A stretch of DNA of 64,000 bases from Candidatus Obscuribacterales bacterium (GTDB taxonomy: Bacteria > Cyanobacteriota > Vampirovibrionia > Obscuribacterales > Obscuribacteraceae), in contig JACKCM010000004.1 in the NCBI GenBank assembly GCA_020634035.1, positions 124,001 through 188,000 on the forward strand, in the 5' to 3' direction. Every line of letters begins with the position of its first letter. Position 1 is the stretch's first letter. Below, piece after piece: positions 8,790 through 16,905 of the stretch. The notes under the pieces are model-generated. The model saw only the letters and a list, made by a program, of their open reading frames with translations. It did no database searches and was not told where the DNA came from. The translations under genes were made by a program, and so were the position numbers.

Positions 8790-11258
8790 ATGACCCTGAA
8801 AATGCCCCTTAACGTCAATACTATGGCCCGTTCCATCGGCTGTCTGGTGGATAGGACCATGACCGATGCCAATTATCTGGGCAATGTCTGGCTGATTGAC
8901 GAAGACAAAGTGGCAACCTGTGCCCATCTGGTCTCGCGCTATTCGAATTATCTCGATGCGTTGATAGTCCGATTTCCTGGCTCTGCCCCCGGCACAAGCA
9001 GGGACTTTGGAGTGGAATCGGCGCTCTTTCATCCCGCTTTCGACCAGGCAGCAGCCAATCAGCTTCAGCAGGTTTCGTTGACGGAGCCTATGCCGGCGGT
9101 GCCGCTTCAGAAGCACAATGCGGTGGTATTGAAGCTCAAGAAAAAAATTCCGGAGCTTTCAGACACCATCTCTTTTCGGGTCAATAAAAATCTCTCTCTG
9201 CCGATCCCGCCCCGGGAGCAGGGTTTGGGCGGCAATCTTAGAGAAATAGAGCTCTTTGTAGTAATTCAGTCGATCACCAATGCCCGCAAAGAAGGCATCA
9301 TCACCATATGTGACGAGCGCAATTATCCTGTGGCTCGTATATTCTGCAAAGATGGTCGTCTGGTCTATGCCCAGTATCGCAATCTGGTCAATGAGATGGC
9401 TATCTACCAGATCGTCAATCGGGAGCTGGACGGCAATTTCTTCTTCTGGGCGGCTGATAAGCCGAACTGGGAAGTGACCACCGCCATCGCCAAGCCTGCC
9501 GAGATGGTGCTTATCGAAGCAAGTCGAAGATTCGATGAGCTCAAGACCATGGTGCCTCATCTGGGTGGTCCTGAGACTCTCTATGAAAAGACCATAGCCG
9601 AGCCCAATGTGGAGATTCTTCCCGGTCCGGTAAAAGATTATTGTCGCAGGCTCTGGGACCTTCTCGATGGCGGCACGCCGCTAGGGCAGCTCTGGCAGGT
9701 CTCGAATCTGGACGATTACTCTATCTATGTAACCATCGCCGAGTTGAAGCGAACCCAGCAGATAGGTATCAAAGTAAGACAGACTCTGGAAGAGTCCGCC
9801 GAGGTTGAGCCGGCAAAACCGCTGCAGCTTGCGGTCAACGCGCCCCTCGCCCCGTATGACCAGATAACCAGTATCCACATTGATTCTCACAGCGGCAGGG
9901 CCCTGTCGAGGGAAGGCAGCCTGCTTGGCGCCATGCGTCAGGAGGACAAGTTTCATCTGCTGCATAATGTGCGCCTGGTTCCCGAAGCTACCGGCAGTCC
10001 CCTGTTTAAGGAAGACCGGGTAATCGGGATGCATTGCGGACCGCTGCCACCAAATTTCCAGACACCGGGATCTGACTCTAATCTTCAAGGTATGCTCTGG
10101 GTGGACTGCATAGTAGAATGTCTGCGCGCCGGAGGAGATGCCCCTCTGGCTGCCCGCTTGACCCTGACCGACATGCCTCTCAGAAGAACGGCTGAGCCGG
10201 AGGCCGAGGCTGTGGCGCAAGCGGAAGCGGAAGCTGATACGGCCAAGTCTGATGCAGGCTCCCAGGCTGCTCCTGATGCCGGCATTGCCGCCGGGGCTAC
10301 GGGGGTCGCGCTCTCTGCAGATCCTGCGCCTGTGGCAGTCTCATTTGCCTCTGACGGTCATAATACCGGCGGCAAAGATCCTGGCGATTCTACGGATGCA
10401 TCCGGCTCTGCCCAGGCTGCTCGAAGTTCTAGAATAGACTGTCCCAAATGTGGTCGGACCAGCCAGGAAGGTTCTCGCTATTGCAAAAGCTGCGGTGAAG
10501 AGCTGCACGAGAAAACCGAAGCGGTCAGGCAAAAGCGACGTAAGAGTGCCACTCCGATTTTTCTGGTTCTTGCAGTACTTTTGCTGGCAGGGCTGGGCGG
10601 CCTGGGGTATTTTGTGGCAAATCTGCCGAAGCCCAAGGTTGTCTCCGGTGACACCATGGTGATTCCGGATAAGCCCTGGGTGAAATTGCACATCTATAAA
10701 AAGACACGCAGCGACAATACCGGAGATTCGGCGACCCATTGCTGGAAACTTCAGGATGAAGGCACTATCTACAAGGAGAAAGACCTCATCCACCTGAAGC
10801 TGGATGTGCTCAAGAAAGCCTATGTGTACTTGATTTATTTCGGTTCTGACCAGCCCGCCCTAATTTATCCTGGGTTGGAAGTGAATAATAAGGTGCTGGA
10901 TGCCGGGACAAGTTTCACCTTCCCGGACAAAGTCTCTGAGTATGTGGAGGGCAACATGCAAAATCTAATCGGATTGGAGATGCAGAACTCTCCGGGAGTG
11001 GAGACTTTCGTAGTTCTGGCCAGCCCCCGTAAGCTACAGCTGTCCAGCAATCCAGCCGCCGTACAAGACGCCTATCGCAGAGCCGTCGACGATATTGAGG
11101 GCTCTCATTCTGATACCGGCGTGGAGGACAGTCTGGCTAATTTCTGCAAAGGACTGGTAGGTAATGATAGTCTTAAAGATATCGATGCCGATGGGAAAGC
11201 CGGAGCAGAGAAAAGTATTTTCATCGATAGATATTTGATTAAACACGTTAAGCAGTAA
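8790..11258 (+). CDS. Degenerate trypsin-like / DUF4388 / zinc-ribbon / TM / DUF4384 protein
   Basis: This 822-aa protein combines several domains. Residues about 10-125 and 345-470 look like the two halves of a chymotrypsin-fold protease. The His position is kept (TCAHLV, His46), but the Asp position reads HNAVVLKL (Asn110) and the Ser motif reads EATGSPLF, with Thr near residue 400 in place of Ser, so catalysis is doubtful. A DUF4388/PATAN-like segment (about 145-330) sits between the halves. Then come an acidic Ala/Glu-rich linker, a CPKCG...CKSCG zinc ribbon (about 550-575), one transmembrane helix (about 587-610) and a DUF4384 domain. The next gene is also DUF4384, which suggests a shared envelope role. 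Two later in-frame ATGs (8802, 8823) are alternative starts. Confidence 0.8.
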   Translation: MTLKMPLNVNTMARSIGCLVDRTMTDANYLGNVWLIDEDKVATCAHLVSRYSNYLDALIVRFPGSAPGTSRDFGVESALFHPAFDQAAANQLQQVSLTEPMPAVPLQKHNAVVLKLKKKIPELSDTISFRVNKNLSLPIPPREQGLGGNLREIELFVVIQSITNARKEGIITICDERNYPVARIFCKDGRLVYAQYRNLVNEMAIYQIVNRELDGNFFFWAADKPNWEVTTAIAKPAEMVLIEASRRFDELKTMVPHLGGPETLYEKTIAEPNVEILPGPVKDYCRRLWDLLDGGTPLGQLWQVSNLDDYSIYVTIAELKRTQQIGIKVRQTLEESAEVEPAKPLQLAVNAPLAPYDQITSIHIDSHSGRALSREGSLLGAMRQEDKFHLLHNVRLVPEATGSPLFKEDRVIGMHCGPLPPNFQTPGSDSNLQGMLWVDCIVECLRAGGDAPLAARLTLTDMPLRRTAEPEAEAVAQAEAEADTAKSDAGSQAAPDAGIAAGATGVALSADPAPVAVSFASDGHNTGGKDPGDSTDASGSAQAARSSRIDCPKCGRTSQEGSRYCKSCGEELHEKTEAVRQKRRKSATPIFLVLAVLLLAGLGGLGYFVANLPKPKVVSGDTMVIPDKPWVKLHIYKKTRSDNTGDSATHCWKLQDEGTIYKEKDLIHLKLDVLKKAYVYLIYFGSDQPALIYPGLEVNNKVLDAGTSFTFPDKVSEYVEGNMQNLIGLEMQNSPGVETFVVLASPRKLQLSSNPAAVQDAYRRAVDDIEGSHSDTGVEDSLANFCKGLVGNDSLKDIDADGKAGAEKSIFIDRYLIKHVKQ

Positions 11259-11282
11259 GAGCCCTGAAGGAGCTTGAAGATA

Positions 11283-12182
11283 ATGTCTCTGACAAGAAAT
11301 TGTTTTACCTGGATTATGACGGCGGCTATGCTGGTTTCTACCGCGGTGCCGACGCTTGCTCTCGATAAAGGCGCCAAGGGTCTGTTTTTCGAGCAGCTGG
11401 ATAGCCCGAGCAAGGACCTCAACACCGGTGTGCAGTACTGGATCGAGCTTGAGCGTGACGGCGAAACTATAAAAACCAATAACAAAGCTGAATTCAGAAG
11501 CGGCGATAGAATTCGCTTCCGGGTCAAATCCAATATCAAAGGTTATGCCTATATTCTGCTCACCACAGGCAGTCGCGGCGAGCAGTCAGTGCTTTTCCCT
11601 GATCCTTCGGTGAATGAAAGCAACAAGGTTTTGCCGGGCAAAACCTATACCCTGCCTGGTATGGGCTCTCTGACTTTCGACGAGAATCCCGGAATGGAGA
11701 AAGTCACCCTGCTTCTCTCTCGTCATCCGATTGACGCCCAGGCTTATTTAGATAAACCCACCGAACAGCCGACTCTGATAGCCTCGGCCATGACCGGTTC
11801 TAAGGATCTGGTACCGGCAAAGGTGCTGGTCTCTTATGCCGACCCGAACAAAAGCTTCCCGGGCAGCAGCCTGAAGGTCGCTCGTAGCACGGTAAAATCC
11901 GAGCCGGTCAAGACTGAAAAGCCCGCCACAACCACCACTACCAAAGTGGCTCATACCAGCACTAAAACCAAGAAAAACAGTGCTTCTTCGGGGACCAGTT
12001 CGACGACTGCCAACAAAGTCGCCCAGAAGCCGACCAAGAAAAACAGTCCGGTCAGCAAGCCCAAGACAAAACCCAACAAGGTTTCGAGCCCTGCTACCGA
12101 ACAGGATGATGAGTCTGTCACCGTAGTATCACAAGCTACCGATGGAATTCTCCATGTGGACGTGAACCTTCACCATATCTAG
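11283..12182 (+). CDS. Secreted DUF4384 protein with Lys/Thr/Ser-rich tail
   Basis: The 299-aa protein has a signal peptide ending in VPTLA, then a DUF4384 domain (GDRIRFRVKSNIKGYAYIL, VLFPDP, LPGKTYTLP). The tail of about 100 residues is rich in Lys, Thr, Ser and Pro and is probably disordered. DUF4384 domains occur in envelope proteins, often with proteases or kinases; the function is unknown. AAGGAG lies 10 nt upstream of ATG 11283, whereas the earlier in-frame TTG 11274 is only 1 nt from it, so 11283 is preferred. It lies 24 nt after the DUF4384 membrane protein gene and ends at an intrinsic terminator. Confidence 0.82.
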   Translation: MSLTRNCFTWIMTAAMLVSTAVPTLALDKGAKGLFFEQLDSPSKDLNTGVQYWIELERDGETIKTNNKAEFRSGDRIRFRVKSNIKGYAYILLTTGSRGEQSVLFPDPSVNESNKVLPGKTYTLPGMGSLTFDENPGMEKVTLLLSRHPIDAQAYLDKPTEQPTLIASAMTGSKDLVPAKVLVSYADPNKSFPGSSLKVARSTVKSEPVKTEKPATTTTTKVAHTSTKTKKNSASSGTSSTTANKVAQKPTKKNSPVSKPKTKPNKVSSPATEQDDESVTVVSQATDGILHVDVNLHHI

Positions 12183-12206
12183 GTTACAGAGCACTTGATC
12201 TCGAAA

Positions 12207-12237
12207 TGGCACCCTGAAAAGGGTGCTATTTTTTTTT
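12207..12237 (+). terminator. Rho-independent terminator
   Basis: A GCACCC stem pairs with GGGTGC around a TGAAAA loop and is followed by TA and a run of nine T. It lies 27 nt after the DUF4384 stop codon. Confidence 0.9.
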
Positions 12238-12349
12238 AATCTGGTATCAAATCCTTATCGGTTTTTGATATCTTAACCCTGCCTTAAACCTGTTGGTTTC
12301 AATATACTTTCATTGTCGTCTACAAGAGATTCAGAATCTCCACAGAAAA

Positions 12350-12511
12350 ATGATCTGGATTATTTCTTTTGGCATGTGCCTCGTTCTGGCAATTGCGTTT
12401 CTGGCTGTATACCGCCCCACACTTTTCAGTGTTTTCGTGCCGCACAAACCGGTCAAATCCAAAGTTGACCCGGACCGTTATATTAAAGCCTTGCGGGGCA
12501 CGAGATACTGA
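12350..12511 (+). CDS. Small single-pass membrane protein
   Basis: The ORF encodes 53 aa with a hydrophobic segment (IISFGMCLVLAIAFLAVY) followed by a basic tail (KPVKSKVDPDRYIK). It is followed within 3 nt by a hairpin plus T-run, which supports a real transcription unit. No clear Shine-Dalgarno is seen; an upstream in-frame TTG at 12293 would add 19 residues. The function is unknown. Confidence 0.45.
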   Translation: MIWIISFGMCLVLAIAFLAVYRPTLFSVFVPHKPVKSKVDPDRYIKALRGTRY

Positions 12512-12513
12512 TT

Positions 12514-12539
12514 CAGTACCGTTGGCGGTATCTGTTTTT
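12514..12539 (+). terminator. Rho-independent terminator
   Basis: CAG-TACCG pairs with CGGTA-CTG around TTGG, with one bulged base, followed by TTTTT. It directly follows the 53-aa membrane ORF. Confidence 0.7.
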
Positions 12540-12642
12540 AGCTTTTGGTCAGGGATATTAGCGATATTAAAGGCCTATTTCCTTCGGAAAGCCTTATAAC
12601 TATCAAGTTACTTCTTGTAAACCGTAACCAGAGGGCAAAGCA

Positions 12643-12813
12643 ATGCCAGGTACAGCGCTAGGACTATTTCTGATCGACTTCATAGTCAGGCCTTTCGCCC
12701 GGATCTACGAGAAATGGCCTCTGGCTATGCTCCTGGTCTGTTTGATCATCTACGGAATCATCGGCTATATCGTCGTCAAATCGGTTTATTTCGCCGACGA
12801 ACACCACTATTAA
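12643..12813 (+). CDS. Small single-pass membrane protein
   Basis: The ORF encodes 56 aa: a short amphipathic start (MPGTALGLFLIDF), basic residues, a strongly hydrophobic helix (LAMLLVCLIIYGIIGYIVV) and an acidic/His-rich end (ADEHHY). GAGG lies 8 nt before the ATG. A hairpin (AAGGC...TTTCCTTCGGAAA...GCCTT, about 12570-12595) lies upstream in the leader; its role is unknown. No family is recognised. Confidence 0.55.
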   Translation: MPGTALGLFLIDFIVRPFARIYEKWPLAMLLVCLIIYGIIGYIVVKSVYFADEHHY

Positions 12814-12848
12814 GTTCGTTCTTCCTGCTCTAAATCTTCAAACCCGTC

Positions 12849-13298
12849 TTAATGGGCTTCTACCGAGACAAGCTCCAGGCTTAGCATGTCGCTTTCTAGA
12901 TCGACAAGCCCGATATATTGCTCGATACAGTTCTTGATTCCGCCTGCCGGTACGTCATACTCCAGCTTGTATGTGCCCACTGTGAGCAGCTCTCCGTCAT
13001 AGCCATAGGTGCGATAGCGAAAACAGACATCTTTGATCGGAACGTTGTTGTAGTTCTTTACCCGGATCCAGCAACAGGGACAGTTGATTACCCAGAGTCC
13101 GACGATATGCCAGTCGACAAGCTCGATATAGACATTTTTGGTAAGCTCGGGGTCGCCGTGGCAATTAGGTCCGGAGCAGCCGCTGAGAAGTTGGCTTGCC
13201 ATAATCAGGACTGTTAGAGCTGGTAAAATTTTACGCCAGAATGAGCGGGTTCTTTCAGAAAACCCGCCGACGGATGATCGGGGTATGGAAGACCACAT
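12849..13298 (-). CDS. Putative lipoprotein
   Basis: From ATG 13298 the protein is about 149 aa with a hydrophobic segment and a lipobox LLSGC, so it should be lipidated and membrane anchored. The mature part has several Cys residues (NCPCCW, KNC) and a beta-rich look (IRVKNYNNVPIKDVCFRYRTYG), resembling FxLYD-like or late-embryogenesis-like immunoglobulin folds; that resemblance is tentative. The ORF stays open further upstream, but that part overlaps a small membrane ORF in another frame and gives a poor signal peptide, so the internal start is preferred. Confidence 0.6.
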   Translation of the reverse strand: MWSSIPRSSVGGFSERTRSFWRKILPALTVLIMASQLLSGCSGPNCHGDPELTKNVYIELVDWHIVGLWVINCPCCWIRVKNYNNVPIKDVCFRYRTYGYDGELLTVGTYKLEYDVPAGGIKNCIEQYIGLVDLESDMLSLELVSVEAH

Positions 13299-13309
13299 CT
13301 CGGGAAAGT

Positions 13310-13411
13310 CTAAATATAGGGAAGGAACCCCAAATTCTGAGCTATTCCCAGAAGCACCAGGACCGCAAAGAATGCGAATAAACCAAAGAAAACTGTTTCG
13401 CCTTCTGCCAT
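13310..13411 (-). CDS. Very small membrane protein
   Basis: This ORF encodes 33 aa (starting MAEGETVFFGLFAFFAV and ending FLPYI), almost entirely one hydrophobic helix. It lies 11 nt upstream of the lipoprotein start on the same strand and could be translated with it. An AGGA is present but about 15 nt from the ATG, which is too far for a good site. The case rests on composition and spacing only. Confidence 0.35.
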   Translation of the reverse strand: MAEGETVFFGLFAFFAVLVLLGIAQNLGFLPYI

Positions 13412-13507
13412 AATTTGAGAAAGATTTCCTCATGAAGTGCATTTTTGATTATATAGCAGGTCTGGTGTCTTTCACCATGCGGTTTTCCGGGGGGTATCAT
13501 TAATTAA

Positions 13508-14719
13508 ATGAGATCTGACGTCAGCGCGGAAATCCCTGTTTGCCTTGATGAGCGGCATTCTAATTTCGTTCGGGAAGAATTCTGTCCTGATGATACTTCT
13601 GTAAGCTATCTGAACTGGGGCTCGGTCGGACGCAAGCCCGAGTCTGTTCTTGCCGCTGTCAGTCAAGGATGGCGACGCCTCAATAACAATCCCACCCGGG
13701 TCACTTATCTGGAAGACGACATAAAAGAAACTGCCAGGCAGAGTCTGGCAGAGCTTCTTAAGGTCGATAAAGAATGTCTTCTCCTGACCGATTCCACCAC
13801 CCAGGCACTGCAGCTGATTCTCTCGAGTATGCTCACCCGGGCTGGAGACGAAGTGATTATCACCAGTCGTGAGCACGGCAGCAGCCGGACGATTTTGAGA
13901 TATCTCGAAGATACCCGCGGAATCAGGGTCAGGACCTACAATATTGAAGCTGGTTGCTCCACCGAGCAGATGAGCCTGGAGTTGCTCAATCTAATCACCG
14001 GTAATACCAGGCTGGTTCTGGTAAGCGAAATAGATTGCTATTCGGGATGGCGACCCGAGCTTACCCTTTTGAACGAAAGCCTGAAGCTTTTAGACATCCC
14101 GCTTCTGGTCGATGGTGCCCATGCGCCAGGCAATGGTCTTGCCCGACCGGGTAGATATCCTCTCTGGGTAGGAGCCGGTCACAAGTGGCTTTCTGCTCCC
14201 AACTCTACCGGATTCGCCCTGGTTTCACGGGACTTTATTCCGCTTCTCAATCCGGTCTGGCTTGGCGATGGTTTTTACGAGACCAGAGAGGCAGAGATTT
14301 ATGATCTGCGCCGTTTCGAGTATAAAGGCAATCCCGATGTGGTGAAGTGGCTCGGTCTGACCGAGGCGGTGCGTCTTTATCAGAGCCTGGATAGAGAGCA
14401 TATCGACGCCTATCAAAAAGGGCTGGTTCTCTATCTGAGGACCAGGTTGATGCTCATGGACGGGCTCAGGGTCCGCTATCCGGGCTATCATAATCCGGAA
14501 GGGGAGGAGCAGGCTTCGATGATAACCTTCCATGCCAAACCGGAACGCTGGAAGGTCACTGATCTTAGGGCGGCTTTCTGGGAGGATCATAAAATCTGGA
14601 TCCAACCGGATTTTCTCTCACCGCATCCGGGTTCCGGCGGGCGCATCTCTTGTCATTATTCGGTGACAAGAGATGAACTTGATCGTTTTTTGAATGCCTT
14701 AGAGAGTTATTTGAATTGA
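13508..14719 (+). CDS. Class-V aminotransferase-fold PLP-dependent enzyme
   Basis: The 403-aa protein is a fold-type I PLP enzyme of the class-V aminotransferase group (isopenicillin N epimerase or cysteine desulfurase-like). Visible landmarks are YLNWGSVGRKP near the start, LLTDSTTQALQLIL for cofactor phosphate binding, LLVDGAHAPGNG with the PLP-contacting Asp-His segment, and GAGHKWLSAP with the Schiff-base Lys near residue 227. The substrate cannot be told. A YheT-like hydrolase starts 7 nt after its stop, so the two are probably co-transcribed. Confidence 0.85.
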   Translation: MRSDVSAEIPVCLDERHSNFVREEFCPDDTSVSYLNWGSVGRKPESVLAAVSQGWRRLNNNPTRVTYLEDDIKETARQSLAELLKVDKECLLLTDSTTQALQLILSSMLTRAGDEVIITSREHGSSRTILRYLEDTRGIRVRTYNIEAGCSTEQMSLELLNLITGNTRLVLVSEIDCYSGWRPELTLLNESLKLLDIPLLVDGAHAPGNGLARPGRYPLWVGAGHKWLSAPNSTGFALVSRDFIPLLNPVWLGDGFYETREAEIYDLRRFEYKGNPDVVKWLGLTEAVRLYQSLDREHIDAYQKGLVLYLRTRLMLMDGLRVRYPGYHNPEGEEQASMITFHAKPERWKVTDLRAAFWEDHKIWIQPDFLSPHPGSGGRISCHYSVTRDELDRFLNALESYLN

Positions 14720-14726
14720 GAAAGCT

Positions 14727-15863
14727 ATGATGGTGTCGGATTCGGTGTTAGAAACAGATTCAAATTCAAATTCAAATGCATTGCGAGATCGCATTTTAGA
14801 AAGCCGGTTCGAGCCGGCGCAATTCTTTGCCAACAGGCATCTTATGACCATTGCAGCCGCGATCTGGCCCCGGCGCTTTCCCCTATTGCTGAAAGATTCT
14901 GTAGAACAGCATCTGGTTGATGTGGCACCAGGCTCGAAAGTGCTTGCCGAGGTCAATCTGTTGTCCGATTCCAGAGCTGGTAAGAACCTGGTGGTGGCAG
15001 TGCATGGTCTGGAGGGCTCCGGCAATTCTCCTTATATGCAGGGGCTGGCTGTCAAAGCTTTGCTTGCCGGATTCAGCGTGCTCCGGTTGAACCTGCGCAA
15101 TTGCGGCGGCACCGAAGCCTTGACCGATACCCTTTATAACGCCGGTATGAGTGACGATCTGATAGCAGTTGCCGAATGGGCACGCAAAAAGTGGGGCTTC
15201 GAAAGAATTTTCTTTGTCGGCTTCTCTCTAGGAGGAAATATCGTACTCAAGGCCGCAGCCGAACTGGCTACTTGTAAGCTTGCTGAGAACAGGGACCTTT
15301 CTGCCTCTCTGGCCGCCGTTTGTGCAGTCTCTCCTTCGGTGGATCTGGAGCGGTCGGTAGATCAGCTCGAACTGGGTCTAAATCGAATCTATCAGGTTAC
15401 TTTTATGCGCAGCCTGAGAGAAAAACTCAAGAATAAGGCAGCCCGCTTTCCCGAGCGATATTCGCTTGCTCCGTTGAAAAAACTAAAGACAGTTAAGGAG
15501 TTCGATGAGACCTATACGGCTCCGGATGGCGGTTTCGAGTCTGCGAGGCATTATTACGAGCAGTGCAGCTCTCTTTCTAAACTCGGTGATATAAGGGCGC
15601 CTGGTCTTATTGTTGCTGCCCAGGACGACCCGATAGTTCCTGCAGCGTCTTTTGATGAAGTGGATCTGAAATCAGGGCCGATGCGCTTGCTTTTGCCCAG
15701 CCATGGAGGTCACGGTGGATTTCTCTCCTTGTTGTCAGGGGATTTGGATAAAGCTTCTACAATTTGCAATAATCCTCCCCATGCGGTCGGTAGCCTGAAA
15801 GATAGATTCTGGGCTGAAAATAGAGTGATCGAATTTTGTCTTGCCGCGAGCGAGCCGTCTTAA
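14727..15863 (+). CDS. YheT-type alpha/beta hydrolase
   Basis: The 378-aa protein matches the COG0429/YheT hydrolase family in length and motifs. An early SRAGKNLVVAVHGLEGS carries the HG oxyanion region, VGFSLGGNI holds the nucleophile Ser (near residue 167), AAQDDPIVP holds the acid, and LPSHGGHGGF holds the His. The family is thought to act on esters or lipids; the substrate is unknown. It directly follows the PLP enzyme gene. Confidence 0.85.
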   Translation: MMVSDSVLETDSNSNSNALRDRILESRFEPAQFFANRHLMTIAAAIWPRRFPLLLKDSVEQHLVDVAPGSKVLAEVNLLSDSRAGKNLVVAVHGLEGSGNSPYMQGLAVKALLAGFSVLRLNLRNCGGTEALTDTLYNAGMSDDLIAVAEWARKKWGFERIFFVGFSLGGNIVLKAAAELATCKLAENRDLSASLAAVCAVSPSVDLERSVDQLELGLNRIYQVTFMRSLREKLKNKAARFPERYSLAPLKKLKTVKEFDETYTAPDGGFESARHYYEQCSSLSKLGDIRAPGLIVAAQDDPIVPAASFDEVDLKSGPMRLLLPSHGGHGGFLSLLSGDLDKASTICNNPPHAVGSLKDRFWAENRVIEFCLAASEPS

Positions 15864-16022
15864 TAGACAATTTACCGAAATAACCCTATAAGGAAATGAG
15901 AACTTCGTGTACCATAGCTCAAAGGATTATTGGGGGCTGGATGCCAAGTCCTGCTCGAGGGTCCGATAAAGTTTAGTAGTGATTTACTAGAATCAAAGGA
16001 AATTTCCAGGGGAGGAAATGTT

Positions 16023-16442
16023 GTGAAAACAAGCAAATTAGGAGTTGCTCTGGCTCTTATGGCAATGGTCGGAATGTCCGCGCCTGCTATGGCTGCTGAC
16101 TCCGAGCCGCTCGAGCAAGTTACCCAGGGTTCGCTCATGGTGACCAGAGTTGGCGCTATTGGTGCCGGCGTTGTTCTCGGTACACCTGTCGCTGTTGTTC
16201 GCGAGAGCGTCAAGAGCTATATCGACTTCACCGGAATGGCTGCCGACAAAGTTGGTGAGCCTCTGGGCGGAAAAGACAACGGCCCTGTATGCCTCGTCTG
16301 CTCGCTCGTCACCCTGCCTGTCGGTCTGGTTGCCGGTACTCTGAAAGGAGTCTACTACGGCACCAAGAACGGAGTTGTCGGTGGATTCAATACACCTTTC
16401 CACCCCGACACCTTCAGCCTGGGCGAACTGGACAGCGAATAG
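16023..16442 (+). CDS. Secreted small protein of unknown function
   Basis: The start is GTG 16023, preceded by GGGGAGG with 7 nt spacing. Upstream in-frame ATG 15930 would add a non-signal segment and lacks a ribosome site. The 139-aa product has a signal peptide ending APAMA, then two glycine/valine-rich hydrophobic stretches (GAIGAGVVLGTPVAVV and LVTLPVGLVAGTLKGVYYG) separated by a polar loop with two Cys (VCLVC). It may be an outer-envelope or membrane-inserted protein. No family is recognised. A strong terminator follows. Confidence 0.7.
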   Translation: MKTSKLGVALALMAMVGMSAPAMAADSEPLEQVTQGSLMVTRVGAIGAGVVLGTPVAVVRESVKSYIDFTGMAADKVGEPLGGKDNGPVCLVCSLVTLPVGLVAGTLKGVYYGTKNGVVGGFNTPFHPDTFSLGELDSE

Positions 16443-16470
16443 TCCTTAACAAATTCGATGTTATCGAAGA

Positions 16471-16502
16471 GCGAAGGCCGCAAGCCTTCGCTTTTCTCTT
16501 TG
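16471..16502 (+). terminator. Rho-independent terminator
   Basis: A perfect 8-bp stem GCGAAGGC/GCCTTCGC with a 5-nt loop is followed by TTTTCTCTTT. It lies about 28 nt after the secreted-protein stop. Confidence 0.9.
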
Positions 16503-16641
16503 TCCTATTTTAAAAATCCCCTGAACTTGAAAGTCTTGCTGCATCAAACCGGCGAGATCTTGATATCATAGGGTCTTACCCAGCCCGGGGACTGCATTTC
16601 GGGCAGGTTGCCCACCACAAAATACAGGTCGCAACAAAGCT

Positions 16642-16905
16642 ATGGCCGATACCAAAACTACAATGAATCTCAGCGAGTGGCTCTCGCGCATAACCCGGGC
16701 GAAGAACCGAGCCGAGGTCTATGCCATTCTCGACGAGTTTCGTCCCCTGACCTGGACCGACAACGAACGCTCTCAGATGTCCAAGCACTACATGAAGATA
16801 ATCGACCTTATGCCGCCGGAAGAGTCCGACGAGGATAAAGGCTCGGGCAATGAAAACAAAGCTGGTGAAGGTGATGACGGACCGGTATGGTATGAAAAAA
16901 TGTAA
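16642..16905 (+). CDS. Small acidic cytosolic protein, unknown
   Basis: The 87-aa product has an N-terminal helical half (LSEWLSRITRAKNRAEVYAILDEFR) and an acidic Gly/Asp/Glu-rich C-terminus. It has no signal peptide or membrane segment and no recognised family. Its 3' end overlaps the start of the downstream flavin oxidoreductase by 14 nt, which suggests translational coupling. Confidence 0.55.
   Translation: MADTKTTMNLSEWLSRITRAKNRAEVYAILDEFRPLTWTDNERSQMSKHYMKIIDLMPPEESDEDKGSGNENKAGEGDDGPVWYEKM

Noticed and set aside
13299..13442. N-terminal extension of the lipoprotein from 13442
   Set aside because: The extension would bury the signal peptide and lipobox and overlaps a plausible small membrane ORF in another frame.
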